From NCBI GenBank assembly GCA_032622095.1, contig CP136068.1, forward strand, positions 153,787,151 through 153,851,150: 64,000 bases of DNA, given 5' to 3'. The notes beneath the pieces are model-generated. The model saw only the letters and a program-made list of their open reading frames with translations, was not told the DNA's origin and ran no database searches. The position numbers and the translations under genes were made by a program. Positions 1 to 15,600 of the stretch are shown here, piece by piece. The stretch comes from Siphonodentalium dalli. Taxonomy: Eukaryota > Mollusca > Scaphopoda > Gadilida > Siphonodentaliidae. Within the stretch, counting starts at the first letter, position 1, and every line of letters begins with the position of its first letter.

Positions 1-3000
1 ACAGGCTGCCTTACACCCGTTATTCAGAACAGGCTGCCTTACACACGTTATTCAGAACAGGCTGACTTACACACGTTATTCCACTGAACAGGCTGACTTA
101 CACACGTTATTCCACTGAACAGGCTGCCTTACACCCGTTATTCAGAACAGGCTGCCTTACACTCGTTATTCAGAACAGGCTGCCTTACACTCGTTATTCA
201 GAACAGGCTGCCTTACACTCGTTATTCAGAACAGGCTGCCTTACACTCGTTATTCAGAACAGGCTGCCTTACACCCGTTATTCAGAACAGGCTGCCTTAC
301 ACTCGTTATTCCACTGAACAGGCTGCCTTACACACGTTATTCCACTGAACAGGCTGCCTTACACTCGTTATTCCACTGAACAGGCTGCCTTACACTCGTT
401 ATTCAGAACAGGCTGCCTTACACACGTTATTCCACTGAACAGGCTGCCTTACACACGTTATTCCACTGAACAGGCTGCCTTACACTCGTTATTCAGAACA
501 GGCTGACTTACACACGTTATTCCACTGAACAGGCTGCCTTACACTCGTTATTCAGAACAGGCTGCCTTACACTCGTTATTCCACTGAACAGGCTGCCTCA
601 CACACGTTATTCAGAACAGGCTGCCTTACACTCGTTATTCCACTGAACAGGCTGCCTTACACACGTTATTCAGAACAGGCTGCCTTACACTCGTTATTCC
701 ACTGAACAGGCTGCCTTACACACGTTATTCAGAACAGGCTGCCTTACACTCGTTATTCCACTGAACAGGCTGCCTTACACACGTTATTCCACTGAACAGG
801 CTGCCTTACACTCGTTATTCCACTGAACAGGCTGCCTTACACTCGTTATTCAGAACAGGCTGCCTTACACCCGTTATTCAGAACAGGCTGCCTTACACAC
901 GTTATTCAGAACAGGCTGCCTTACACACGTTATTCCACTGAACAGGCTGCCTTACACTCGTTATTCCACTGAACAGGCTGACTTACACTCGTTATTCAGA
1001 ACAGGCTGCCTTACACACGTTATTCCACTGAACAGGCTGCCTTACACTCGTTATTCCACTGAACAGGCTGCCTTACACTCGTTATTCAGAACAGGCTGCC
1101 TTACACCCGTTATTCAGAACAGGCTGCCTTACACACGTTATTCAGAACAGGCTGCCTTACACACGTTATTCCACTGAACAGGCTGCCTTACACTCGTTAT
1201 TCCACTGAACAGGCTGACTTACACTCGTTATTCAGAACAGGCTGCCTTACACTCGTTATTCAGAACAGGCTGCCTTACACACGTTATTCAGAACAGGCTG
1301 ACTTATACCCGTTATTCAGAACAGGCTGCCTTACACTCGTTATTCAGAACAGGCTGCCTTACACACGTTATTCAGAACAGGCTGCCTTACACTCGTTATT
1401 CCACTGAACAGGCTGCCTTACACACGTTATTCCACTGAACAGGCTGCCTTACACCCGTTATTCCACTGAACAGGCTGCCTTACACTCGTTATTCCACTGA
1501 ACAGGCTGCCTTACACACGTTATTCAGAACAGGCTGACTTACACCAGTTATTCCACTGAACAGGCTGCCTTACACTCGTTATTCAGAACAGGCTGCCTTA
1601 CACTCGTTATTCCACAGAACAGGCTGACTTATACCCGTTATTCAGAACAGGCTGACTTACACCAGTTATTCCACTGAACAGGCTGCCTTACACTCGTTAT
1701 TCAGAACAGGCTGCCTTACACTCGTTATTCCACTGAACAGGCTGCCTTACACACGTTATTCCACTGAACAGGCTGACTTACACCCGTTATTCCACTGAAC
1801 AGGCTGCCTTACACTCGTTATTCAGAACAGGCTGCCTTACACTCGTTATTCCACAGAACAGGCTGCCTTACACTCGTTATTCCACTGAACAGGCTGCCTT
1901 ACACTCGTTATTCCACAGAACAGGCTGCCTTACACTCGTTATTCCACTGAACAGGCTGCCTTACACTCGTTATTCCACAGAACAGGCTGACTTACACTCG
2001 TTATTCCACTGAACAGGCTGACTTACACTCGTTATTCCACAGAACAGGCTGCCTTACACTCGTTATTCCACAGAACAGGCTGCCTTACACTCGTTATTCA
2101 GAACAGGCTGGCTTACACTCGTTATTCCACTGAACAGGCTGCCTTACACTCGTTATTCAGAACAGGCTGCCTTACACACGTTATTCAGAACAGGCTGGCT
2201 TACACTCGTTATTCCACTGAACAGGCTGACTTACACTCGTTATTCAGAACAGGCTGACTTACACTCGTTATTCAGAACAGGCTGGCTTACACTCGTTATT
2301 CCACAGAACAGGCTGCCTTACACCCGTTATTCAGAACAGGCTGACTTACACTCGTTATTCAGAACAGGCTGACTTACACTCGTTATTCAGAACAGGCTGA
2401 CTTACACTCGTTATTCAGAACAGGCTGACTTACACTCGTTATTCCACTGAACAGGCTGACTTACACTCGTTATTCCACTGAACAGGCTGACTTACACTCG
2501 TTATTCAGAACAGGCTGGCTTACACTCGTTATTCCACTGAACAGGCTGCCTTACACTCGTTATTCAGAACAGGCTGCCTTACACACGTTATTCAGAACAG
2601 GCTGCCTTACACTCGTTATTCAGAACAGGCTGACTTACACTCGTTATTCAGAACAGGCTGACTTACACTCGTTATTCAGAACAGGCTGCCTTACACACGT
2701 TATTCAGAACAGGCTGCCTTACACTCGTTATTCAGAACAGGCTGCCTTACACACGTTATTCAGAACAGGCTGACTTACACACGTTATTCAGAACAGGCTG
2801 ACTTACACACGTTATTCAGAACAGGCTGCCTTACACACGTTATTCAGAACAGGCTGCCTTACACACGTTATTCAGAACAGGCTGACTTACACACGTTATT
2901 CAGAACAGGCTGCCTTACACACGTTATTCAGAACAGGCTGCCTTACACTCGTTATTCCACTGAACAGGCTGCCTTACACACGTTATTCAGAACAGGCTGG

Positions 3001-3780
3001 CTTACACTCGTTATTCAGAACAGGCTGCCTTACACACGTTATTCAGAACAGGCTGCCTTACACACGTTATTCAGAACAGGCTGCCTTACACTCGTTATTC
3101 AGAACAGGCTGCCTTACACACGTTATTCAGAACAGGCTGACTTACACACGTTATTCAGAACAGGCTGCCTTACACCCGTTATTCCACTGAACAGGCTGAC
3201 TTACACCCGTTATTCCACTGAACAGGCTGACTTATACTCGTTATTCAGAACAGGCTGACTTACACTCGTTATTCAGAACAGGCTGACTTACACTCGTTAT
3301 TCAGAACAGGCTGCCTTACACACGTTATTCAGAACAGGCTGCCTTACACTCGTTATTCAGAACAGGCTGCCTTACACACGTTATTCAGAACAGGCTGCCT
3401 TACACCCGTTATTCCACTGAACAGGCTGCCTTACACTCGTTATTCAGAACAGGCTGCCTTACACACGTTATTCAGAACAGGCTGACTTACACACGTTATT
3501 CAGAACAGGCTGCCTTACACTCGTTATTCAGAACAGGCTGCCTTACACTCGTTATTCAGAACAGGCTGACTTACACTCGTTATTCAGAACAGGCTGACTT
3601 ACACTCGTTATTCAGAACAGGCTGCCTTACACACGTTATTCAGAACAGGCTGACTTACACTCGTTATTCAGAACAGGCTGGCTTACACACGTTATTCAGA
3701 ACAGGCTGCCTTACACACGTTATTCAGAACAGGCTGGCTTACACACGTTATTCAGAACAGGCTGCCTTACATCCGTTATT
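1..3780. repeat. Array zone A: GCTGCCTT with TCG/ACG units
   Basis: Units in this zone mostly carry C after GCTG (GCTGCCTT) and TCG or ACG before TTATT. GCTGACTT and a few GCTGGCTT units mix in more often after about 2,000. CCACAG tails cluster at 1,610-2,310. A 59-bp dimer (TCG long plus ACG short) repeats about three times at 600-780. C-type short units contain no stop in any plus frame, so short stop-free stretches occur here, but they have no start codon and no coding character. Confidence 0.85.
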
Positions 3781-6660
3781 CAGAACAGGCTGACTTACAC
3801 ACGTTATTCCACTGAACAGGCTGACTTACACCAGTTATTCCACTGAACAGGCTGGCTTACATCCGTTATTCAGAACAGGCTGGCTTACACTCGTTATTCC
3901 ACTGAACAGGCTGACTTACACACGTTATTCCACTGAACAGGCTGACTTACACCAGTTATTCCACTGAACAGGCTGACTTACATCCGTTATTCAGAACAGG
4001 CTGGCTTACACTCGTTATTCCACTGAACAGGCTGACTTACATCCGTTATTCCACTGAACAGGCTGACTTACACCAGTTATTCCACTGAACAGGCTGACTT
4101 ACATCCGTTATTCAGAACAGGCTGGCTTACACTCGTTATTCCACTGAACAGGCTGACTTACATCCGTTATTCCACTGAACAGGCTGACTTACACCAGTTA
4201 TTCCACTGAACAGGCTGACTTACATCCGTTATTCAGAACAGGCTGACTTACACACGTTATTCCACTGAACAGGCTGCCTTACACTCGTTATTCCACTGAA
4301 CAGGCTGACTTACACCCGTTATTCCACTGAACAGGCTGACTTACACACGTTATTCCACTGAACAGGCTGGCTTACATCCGTTATTCAGAACAGGCTGGCT
4401 TACACACGTTATTCCACTGAACAGGCTGACTTACACACGTTATTCCACTGAACAGGCTGACTTACACACGTTATTCCACTGAACAGGCTGACTTACACAC
4501 GTTATTCCACTGAACAGGCTGACTTACACACGTTATTCCACTGAACAGGCTGGCTTACATCCGTTATTCAGAACAGGCTGACTTACACCAGTTATTCCAC
4601 TGAACAGGCTGACTTACACACGTTATTCCACTGAACAGGCTGCCTTACACCCGTTATTCCACTGAACAGGTTGACTTACACCAGTTATTCCACTGAACAG
4701 GTTGACTTACACCAGTTATTCCACTGAACAGGTTGACTTACACCAGTTATTCCACTGAACAGGCTGCCTTACACCCGTTATTCCACTGAACAGGCTGGCT
4801 TACATCCGTTATTCAGAACAGGCTGGCTTACACACGTTATTCCACTGAACAGGCTGACTTACACACGTTATTCCACTGAACAGGCTGGCTTACACACGTT
4901 ATTCCACTGAACAGGCTGACTTACACACGTTATTCCACTGAACAGGCTGACTTACATCCGTTATTCAGAACAGGCTGACTTACACACGTTATTCCACTGA
5001 ACAGGCTGACTTACACACGTTATTCCACTGAACAGGCTGACTTACACACGTTATTCCACTGAACAGGCTGGCTTACACACGTTATTCCACTGAACAGGCT
5101 GACTTACACACGTTATTCCACTGAACAGGCTGACTTACATCCGTTATTCAGAACAGGCTGGCTTACACACGTTATTCCACTGAACAGGCTGACTTACACA
5201 CGTTATTCCACTGAACAGGCTGACTTACATCCGTTATTCCACTGAACAGGCTGACTTACATCCGTTATTCAGAACAGGCTGACTTACACACGTTATTCCA
5301 CTGAACAGGCTGACTTACACACGTTATTCCACTGAACAGGCTGACTTACATCCGTTATTCAGAACAGGCTGACTTACACACGTTATTCCACTGAACAGGC
5401 TGACTTACACACGTTATTCCACTGAACAGGCTGACTTACACACGTTATTCCACTGAACAGGCTGACTTACATCCGTTATTCAGAACAGGCTGACTTACAC
5501 ACGTTATTCCACTGAACAGGCTGACTTACACACGTTATTCCACTGAACAGGCTGACTTACACACGTTATTCCACTGAACAGGCTGACTTACACACGTTAT
5601 TCCACTGAACAGGCTGACTTACACACGTTATTCCACTGAACAGGCTGACTTACACCCGTTATTCCACTGAACAGGCTGCCTTACACTCGTTATTCAGAAC
5701 AGGCTGCCTTACACTCGTTATTCAGAACAGGCTGACTTACACTCGTTATTCCACGGAACAGGCTGACTTACACTCGTTATTCCACTGAACAGGCTGACTT
5801 ACACACGTTATTCCACAGAACAGGCTGCCTTACACTCGTTATTCCACAGAACAGGCTGACTTACACTCGTTATTCCACTGAACAGGCTGACTTACACACG
5901 TTATTCCACTGAACAGGCTGACTTACATCCGTTATTCAGAACAGGCTGACTTACACACGTTATTCCACTGAACAGGCTGACTTACACACGTTATTCCACT
6001 GAACAGGCTGACTTACATCCGTTATTCAGAACAGGCTGACTTACACCCGTTATTCCACTGAACAGGCTGACTTACACTCGTTATTCAGAACAGGCTGCCT
6101 TACACTCGTTATTCAGAACAGGCTGCCTTACACTCGTTATTCCACTGAACAGGCTGACTTACATCCGTTATTCAGAACAGGCTGACTTACACTCGTTATT
6201 CCACGGAACAGGCTGCCTTACACTCGTTATTCAGAACAGGCTGACTTACACTCGTTATTCAGAACAGGCTGCCTTACACTCGTTATTCCACTGAACAGGC
6301 TGACTTACATCCGTTATTCAGAACAGGCTGACTTACACTCGTTATTCAGAACAGGCTGCCTTACACCAGTTATTCCACTGAACAGGCTGCCTTACACCAG
6401 TTATTCCACAGAACAGGCTGACTTACACACGTTATTCCACTGAACAGGCTGACTTACACACGTTATTCCACTGAACAGGCTGACTTACATCCGTTATTCC
6501 ACTGAACAGGCTGACTTACATCCGTTATTCAGAACAGGCTGACTTACACACGTTATTCCACTGAACAGGCTGACTTACACACGTTATTCCACTGAACAGG
6601 CTGACTTACATCCGTTATTCAGAACAGGCTGACTTACACACGTTATTCCACTGAACAGGC
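3765..6660. repeat. Array zone B: GCTGGCTT and ACATCCG units
   Basis: This zone is marked by ACATCCG units, nearly absent elsewhere, and by GCTGGCTT units. Local multi-unit patterns repeat: ATCCG-short, then TCG-long, ATCCG-long and CAG-long, recur around 3,960-4,230. Three consecutive GGTTGACTT units (a C-to-T change in GGCTG) sit at about 4,669-4,737, which shows single-unit tandem copying. CCACGG tails occur at about 5,755 and 6,205. Confidence 0.85.
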
Positions 6661-9600
6661 TGACTTACACTCGTTATTCCACTGAACAGGCTGACTTACA
6701 CACGTTATTCAGAACAGGCTGCCTTACACTCGTTATTCCACTGAACAGGCTGACTTACACACGTTATTCAGAACAGGCTGCCTTACACTCGTTATTCCAC
6801 TGAACAGGCTGACTTACACTCGTTATTCAGAACAGGCTGCCTTACACCAGTTATTCCACTGAACAGGCTGACTTACACACGTTATTCCACTGAACAGGCT
6901 GGCTTACATCCGTTATTCAGAACAGGCTGCCTTACACCAGTTATTCCACTGAACAGGCTGACTTACACCCGTTATTCCACTGAACAGGCTGACTTACACA
7001 CGTTATTCCACTGAACAGGCTGACTTACACACGTTATTCCACTGAACAGGCTGACTTACCCCCGTTATTCCACTGAACAGGCTGACTTACACACGTTATT
7101 CCACTGAACAGGCTGACTTACACACGTTATTCCACTGAACAGGCTGACTTACACACGTTATTCCACTGAACAGGCTGACTTACACTCGTTATTCCACTGA
7201 ACAGGCTGACTTACACACGTTATTCCACTGAACAGGCTGACTTACACACGTTATTCAGAACAGGCTGACTTACACCCGTTATTCCACTGAACAGGCTGAC
7301 TTACACACGTTATTCCACTGAACAGGCTGACTTACACACGTTATTCCACTGAACAGGCTGACTTACACACGTTATTCAGAACAGGCTGCCTTACACTCGT
7401 TATTCCACTGAACAGGCTGACTTACACACGTTATTCCACTGAACAGGCTGACTTACACACGTTATTCCACTGAACAGGCTGACTTACACTCGTTATTCAG
7501 AACAGGCTGCCTTACACCCGTTATTCAGAACAGGCTGCCTTACACTCGTTATTCCACTGAACAGGCTGACTTACACTCGTTATTCCACTGAACAGGCTGA
7601 CTTACACACGTTATTCCACTGAACAGGCTGACTTACACACGTTATTCCACTGAACAGGCTGACTTACACACGTTATTCCACTGAACAGGCTGACTTACAC
7701 ACGTTATTCCACTGAACAGGCTGACTTACACACGTTATTCCACTGAACAGGCTGACTTACACACGTTATTCCACTGAACAGGCTGACTTACACACGTTAT
7801 TCCACTGAACAGGCTGACTTACACACGTTATTCAGAACAGGCTGACTTACACACGTTATTCCACTGAACAGGCTGACTTACACCCGTTATTCCACTGAAC
7901 AGGCTGACTTACACACGTTATTCCACTGAACAGGCTGACTTACACACGTTATTCAGAACAGGCTGACTTACACACGTTATTCCACTGAACAGGCTGACTT
8001 ACACACGTTATTCCACTGAACAGGCTGACTTACACACGTTATTCCACTGAACAGGCTGACTTACACACGTTATTCAGAACAGGCTGACTTACACACGTTA
8101 TTCCACTGAACAGGCTGACTTACACACGTTATTCCACTGAACAGGCTGACTTACACCAGTTATTCCACTGAACAGGCTGACTTACACACGTTATTCCACT
8201 GAACAGGCTGACTTACACACGTTATTCCACTGAACAGGCTGACTTACACTCGTTATTCAGAACAGGCTGACTTACACCAGTTATTCCACTGAACAGGCTG
8301 ACTTACACTCGTTATTCAGAACAGGCTGACTTACACCAGTTATTCCACTGAACAGGCTGACTTACACACGTTATTCAGAACAGGCTGACTTACACCCGTT
8401 ATTCCACTGAACAGGCTGACTTACACCCGTTATTCAGAACAGGCTGACTTACACACGTTATTCCACTGAACAGGCTGACTTACACCCGTTATTCAGAACA
8501 GGCTGACTTACACCCGTTATTCAGAACAGGCTGACTTACACACGTTATTCCACTGAACAGGCTGACTTACACCCGTTATTCCACTGAACAGGCTGACTTA
8601 CACACGTTATTCAGAACAGGCTGACTTACACCCGTTATTCCACTGAACAGGCTGACTTACACACGTTATTCCACTGAACAGGCTGACTTACACCCGTTAT
8701 TCAGAACAGGCTGACTTACACACGTTATTCCACTGAACAGGCTGACTTACACACGTTATTCCACTGAACAGGCTGACTTACACACGTTATTCAGAACAGG
8801 CTGACTTACACACGTTATTCAGAACAGGCTGACTTACACACGTTATTCCACTGAACAGGCTGACTTACACCCGTTATTCAGAACAGGCTGACTTACACAC
8901 GTTATTCCACTGAACAGGCTGACTTACACCCGTTATTCAGAACAGGCTGACTTACACCAGTTATTCCACTCAACAGGCTGACTTACACCAGTTATTCAGA
9001 ACAGGCTGACTTACACACGTTATTCAGAACAGGCTGACTTACACCCGTTATTCCACTGAACAGGCTGACTTACACCCGTTATTCAGAACAGGCTGACTTA
9101 CACACGTTATTCCACTGAACAGGCTGACTTACACCCGTTATTCCACTGAACAGGCTGACTTACACACGTTATTCCACTGAACAGGCTGACTTACACCCGT
9201 TATTCAGAACAGGCTGACTTACACACGTTATTCCACTGAACAGGCTGACTTACACCAGTTATTCAGAACAGGCTGACTTACACACGTTATTCCACTGAAC
9301 AGGCTGACTTACACACGTTATTCAGAACAGGCTGACTTACACACGTTATTCCACTGAACAGGCTGACTTACACCCGTTATTCCACTGAACAGGCTGACTT
9401 ACACCCGTTATTCCACTGAACAGGCTGACTTACACACGTTATTCAGAACAGGCTGACTTACACCCGTTATTCCACTGAACAGGCTGACTTACACCCGTTA
9501 TTCCACTGAACAGGCTGACTTACACCCGTTATTCAGAACAGGCTGACTTACACACGTTATTCCACTGAACAGGCTGACTTACACCCGTTATTCCACTGAA

Positions 9601-12600
9601 CAGGCTGACTTACACCCGTTATTCAGAACAGGCTGACTTACACCCGTTATTCCACTGAACAGGCTGACTTACACCCGTTATTCAGAACAGGCTGACTTAC
9701 ACACGTTATTCCACTGAACAGGCTGACTTACACCAGTTATTCAGAACAGGCTGACTTACACACGTTATTCAGAACAGGCTGACTTACACCCGTTATTCCA
9801 CTGAACAGGCTGACTTACACCCGTTATTCAGAACAGGCTGACTTACACACGTTATTCAGAACAGGCTGACTTACACACGTTATTCAGAACAGGCTGACTT
9901 ACACCAGTTATTCAGAACAGGCTGACTTACACACGTTATTCAGAACAGGCTGACTTACACACGTTATTCCACTGAACAGGCTGACTTACACCCGTTATTC
10001 CACTGAACAGGCTGACTTACACCCGTTATTCAGAACAGGCTGACTTACACACGTTATTCCACTGAACAGGCTGACTTACACCCGTTATTCAGAACAGGCT
10101 GACTTACACACGTTATTCCACTGAACAGGCTGACTTACACCCGTTATTCAGAACAGGCTGACTTACACCCGTTATTCAGAACAGGCTGACTTACACCCGT
10201 TATTCCACTGAACAGGCTGACTTACACACGTTATTCCACTGAACAGGCTGACTTACACACGTTATTCAGAACAGGCTGACTTACACACGTTATTCCACTG
10301 AACAGGCTGACTTACACCCGTTATTCCACTGAACAGGCTGACTTACACCCGTTATTCAGAACAGGCTGACTTACACCCGTTATTCCACTGAACAGGCTGA
10401 CTTACACACGTTATTCAGAACAGGCTGACTTACACACGTTATTCAGAACAGGCTGACTTACACACGTTATTCAGAACAGGCTGACTTACACCCGTTATTC
10501 AGAACAGGCTGACTTACACACGTTATTCAGAACAGGCTGACTTACACACGTTATTCAGAACAGGCTGACTTACACACGTTATTCAGAACAGGCTGACTTA
10601 CACACGTTATTCAGAACAGGCTGACTTACACCCGTTATTCCACTGAACAGGCTGACTTACACACGTTATTCCACTGAACAGGCTGACTTACACACGTTAT
10701 TCAGAACAGGCTGACTTACACACGTTATTCAGAACAGGCTGACTTACACCAGTTATTCAGAACAGGCTGACTTACACACGTTATTCAGAACAGGCTGACT
10801 TACACACGTTATTCCACTGAACAGGCTGACTTACACCCGTTATTCCACTGAACAGGCTGACTTACACCCGTTATTCCACTGAACAGGCTGACTTACACAC
10901 GTTATTCAGAACAGGCTGACTTACACCCGTTATTCCACTGAACAGGCTGACTTACACCCGTTATTCCACTGAACAGGCTGACTTACACACGTTATTCCAC
11001 TGAACAGGCTGACTTACACCCGTTATTCAGAACAGGCTGACTTACACCCGTTATTCCACTGAACAGGCTGACTTACACCCGTTATTCAGAACAGGCTGAC
11101 TTACACACGTTATTCAGAACAGGCTGACTTACACCCGTTATTCAGAACAGGCTGACTTACACACGTTATTCAGAACAGGCTGACTTACACACGTTATTCC
11201 ACTGAACAGGCTGACTTACACCAGTTATTCCACTGAACAGGCTGACTTACACACGTTATTCCACTGAACAGGCTGACTTACACACGTTATTCAGAACAGG
11301 CTGACTTACACACGTTATTCCACTGAACAGGCTGACTTACACCCGTTATTCAGAACAGGCTGACTTACACCCGTTATTCCACTGAACAGGCTGACTTACA
11401 CACGTTATTCCACTGAACAGGCTGACTTACACACGTTATTCCACTGAACAGGCTGACTTACACACGTTATTCCACTGAACAGGCTGACTTACACCCGTTA
11501 TTCAGAACAGGCTGACTTACACACGTTATTCCACTGAACAGGCTGACTTACACACGTTATTCAGAACAGGCTGACTTACACCCGTTATTCAGAACAGGCT
11601 GACTTACACACGTTATTCCACTGAACAGGCTGACTTACACCCGTTATTCCACTGAACAGGCTGACTTACACCCGTTATTCAGAACAGGCTGACTTACACA
11701 CGTTATTCCGTTGAACAGGCTGACTTACACCCGTTATTCCACTGAACAGGCTGACTTACACCCGTTATTCAGAACAGGCTGACTTACACCCGTTATTCAG
11801 AACAGGCTGACTTACACACGTTATTCCACTGAACAGGCTGACTTACACCCGTTATTCCACTGAACAGGCTGACTTACACCCGTTATTCAGAACAGGCTGA
11901 CTTACACCCGTTATTCAGAACAGGCTGACTTACACACGTTATTCCACTGAACAGGCTGACTTACACCCGTTATTCCACTGAACAGGCTGACTTACACCAG
12001 TTATTCAGAACAGGCTGACTTACACACGTTATTCCACTGAACAGGCTGACTTACACCCGTTATTCCACTGAACAGGCTGACTTACACCAGTTATTCAGAA
12101 CAGGCTGACTTACACACGTTATTCCACTGAACAGGCTGACTTACACACGTTATTCCACTGAACAGGCTGACTTACACACGTTATTCAGAACAGGCTGACT
12201 TACACACGTTATTCCACTGAACAGGCTGACTTACACCCGTTATTCCACTGAACAGGCTGACTTACACACGTTATTCCACTGAACAGGCTGACTTACACCC
12301 GTTATTCCACTGAACAGGCTGACTTACACACGTTATTCTACTGAACAGGCTGACTTACACACGTTATTCCACTGAACAGGCTGACTTACACACGTTATTC
12401 CACTGAACAGGCTGACTTACACACGTTATTCCACTGAACAGGCTGACTTACACCCGTTATTCAGAACAGGCTGACTTACACCCGTTATTCAGAACAGGCT
12501 GACTTACACACGTTATTCCACTGAACAGGCTGACTTACACCCGTTATTCCGTTGAACAGGCTGACTTACACCCGTTATTCAGAACAGGCTGACTTACACC

Positions 12601-15600
12601 CGTTATTCAGAACAGGCTGACTTACACCAGTTATTCCACGGAACAGGCTGACTTACACCCGTTATTCCGTTGAACAGGCTGACTTACACCCGTTATTCAG
12701 AACAGGCTGACTTACACCAGTTATTCAGAACAGGCTGACTTACACCCGTTATTCCACGGAACAGGCTGACTTACACCCGTTATTCAGAACAGGCTGACTT
12801 ACACACGTTATTCCACTGAACAGGCTGACTTACACCCGTTATTCAGAACAGGCTGACTTACACACGTTATTCCACTGAACAGGCTGACTTACACACGTTA
12901 TTCCACTGAACAGGCTGACTTACACCCGTTATTCAGAACAGGCTGACTTACACACGTTATTCCACTGAACAGGCTGACTTACACACGTTATTCCACTGAA
13001 CAGGCTGACTTACACCCGTTATTCAGAACAGGCTGACTTACACCCGTTATTCAGAACAGGCTGACTTACACACGTTATTCCACTGAACAGGCTGACTTAC
13101 ACCCGTTATTCCGTTGAACAGGCTGACTTACACACGTTATTCCACTGAACAGGCTGACTTACACACGTTATTCCACTGAACAGGCTGACTTACACCCGTT
13201 ATTCAGAACAGGCTGACTTACACCCGTTATTCAGAACAGGCTGACTTACACACGTTATTCCACAGAACAGGCTGACTTACACCCGTTATTCAGAACAGGC
13301 TGACTTACACACGTTATTCCACTGAACAGGCTGACTTACACACGTTATTCCACAGAACAGGCTGACTTACACCCGTTATTCAGAACAGGCTGACTTACAC
13401 ACGTTATTCAGAACAGGCTGACTTACACACGTTATTCCACAGAACAGGCTGACTTACACCAGTTATTCAGAACAGGCTGACTTACACACGTTATTCCACT
13501 GAACAGGCTGACTTACACACGTTATTCCACAGAACAGGCTGACTTACACCCGTTATTCAGAACAGGCTGACTTACACACGTTATTCCACTGAACAGGCTG
13601 ACTTACACCCGTTATTCCACTGAACAGGCTGACTTACACCCGTTATTCAGAACAGGCTGACTTACACACGTTATTCCACTGAACAGGCTGACTTACACCC
13701 GTTATTCCACAGAACAGGCTGACTTACACCCGTTATTCAGAACAGGCTGACTTACATACGTTATTCCACTGAACAGGCTGACTTACACACGTTATTCCAC
13801 TGAACAGGCTGACTTACACCCGTTATTCAGAACAGGCTGACTTACACCAGTTATTCAGAACAGGCTGACTTACACCCGTTATTCAGAACAGGCTGACTTA
13901 CACACGTTATTCCACTGAACAGGCTGACTTACACCCGTTATTCCGTTGAACAGGCTGACTTACACCCGTTATTCAGAACAGGCTGACTTACACACGTTAT
14001 TCCACTGAACAGGCTGACTTACACCCGTTATTCAGAACAGGCTGACTTACACCCGTTATTCCACTGAACAGGCTGACTTACACCCGTTATTCAGAACAGG
14101 CTGACTTACACCCGTTATTCCACTGAACAGGCTGACTTACACACGTTATTCAGAACAGGCTGACTTACACCAGTTATTCCACTGAACAGGCTGACTTACA
14201 CCCGTTATTCAGAACAGGCTGACTTACACACGTTATTCAGAACAGGCTGACTTACACACGTTATTCCACTGAACAGGCTGACTTACACCCGTTATTCAGA
14301 ACAGGCTGACTTACACACGTTATTCCACTGAACAGGCTGACTTACACACGTTATTCAGAACAGGCTGACTTACACCAGTTATTCCACTGAACAGGCTGAC
14401 TTACACCCGTTATTCAGAACAGGCTGACTTACACACGTTATTCCACTGAACAGGCTGACTTACACCCGTTATTCAGAACAGGCTGACTTACACACGTTAT
14501 TCAGAACAGGCTGACTTACACCAGTTATTCCACTGAACAGGCTGACTTACACACGTTATTCAGAACAGGCTGACTTACACACGTTATTCCACTGAACAGG
14601 CTGACTTACACCCGTTATTCAGAACAGGCTGACTTACACCCGTTATTCCACTGAACAGGCTGACTTACACACGTTATTCAGAACAGGCTGACTTACACCA
14701 GTTATTCCACTGAACAGGCTGACTTACACCCGTTATTCAGAACAGGCTGACTTACACACGTTATTCAGAACAGGCTGACTTACACACGTTATTCCACTGA
14801 ACAGGCTGACTTACACCCGTTATTCAGAACAGGCTGACTTACACACGTTATTCCACTGAACAGGCTGACTTACACCCGTTATTCAGAACAGGCTGACTTA
14901 CACCCGTTATTCAGAACAGGCTGACTTACACCCGTTATTCCACTGAACAGGCTGACTTACACCCGTTATTCAGAACAGGCTGACTTACACACGTTATTCC
15001 ACTGAACAGGCTGACTTACACCCGTTATTCAGAACAGGCTGACTTACACACGTTATTCCACTGAACAGGCTGACTTACACCCGTTATTCAGAACAGGCTG
15101 ACTTACACCCGTTATTCAGAACAGGCTGACTTACACACGTTATTCCACTGAACAGGCTGACTTACACACGTTATTCAGAACAGGCTGACTTACACACGTT
15201 ATTCAGAACAGGCTGACTTACACCCGTTATTCCACTGAACAGGCTGACTTACACTCGTTATTCCACTGAACAGGCTGACTTACACCCGTTATTCCACTGA
15301 ACAGGCTGACTTACACTCGTTATTCCACTGAACAGGCTGACTTACACCCGTTATTCCACTGAACAGGCTGACTTACACCCGTTATTCCACTGAACAGGCT
15401 GACTTACACTCGTTATTCCACTGAACAGGCTGACTTACACCCGTTATTCCACTGAACAGGCTGACTTACACCCGTTATTCCACTGAACAGGCTGACTTAC
15501 ACACGTTATTCCACTGAACAGGCTGACTTACACCCGTTATTCCACTGAACAGGCTGACTTACACCCGTTATTCCACTGAACAGGCTGACTTACACCCGTT

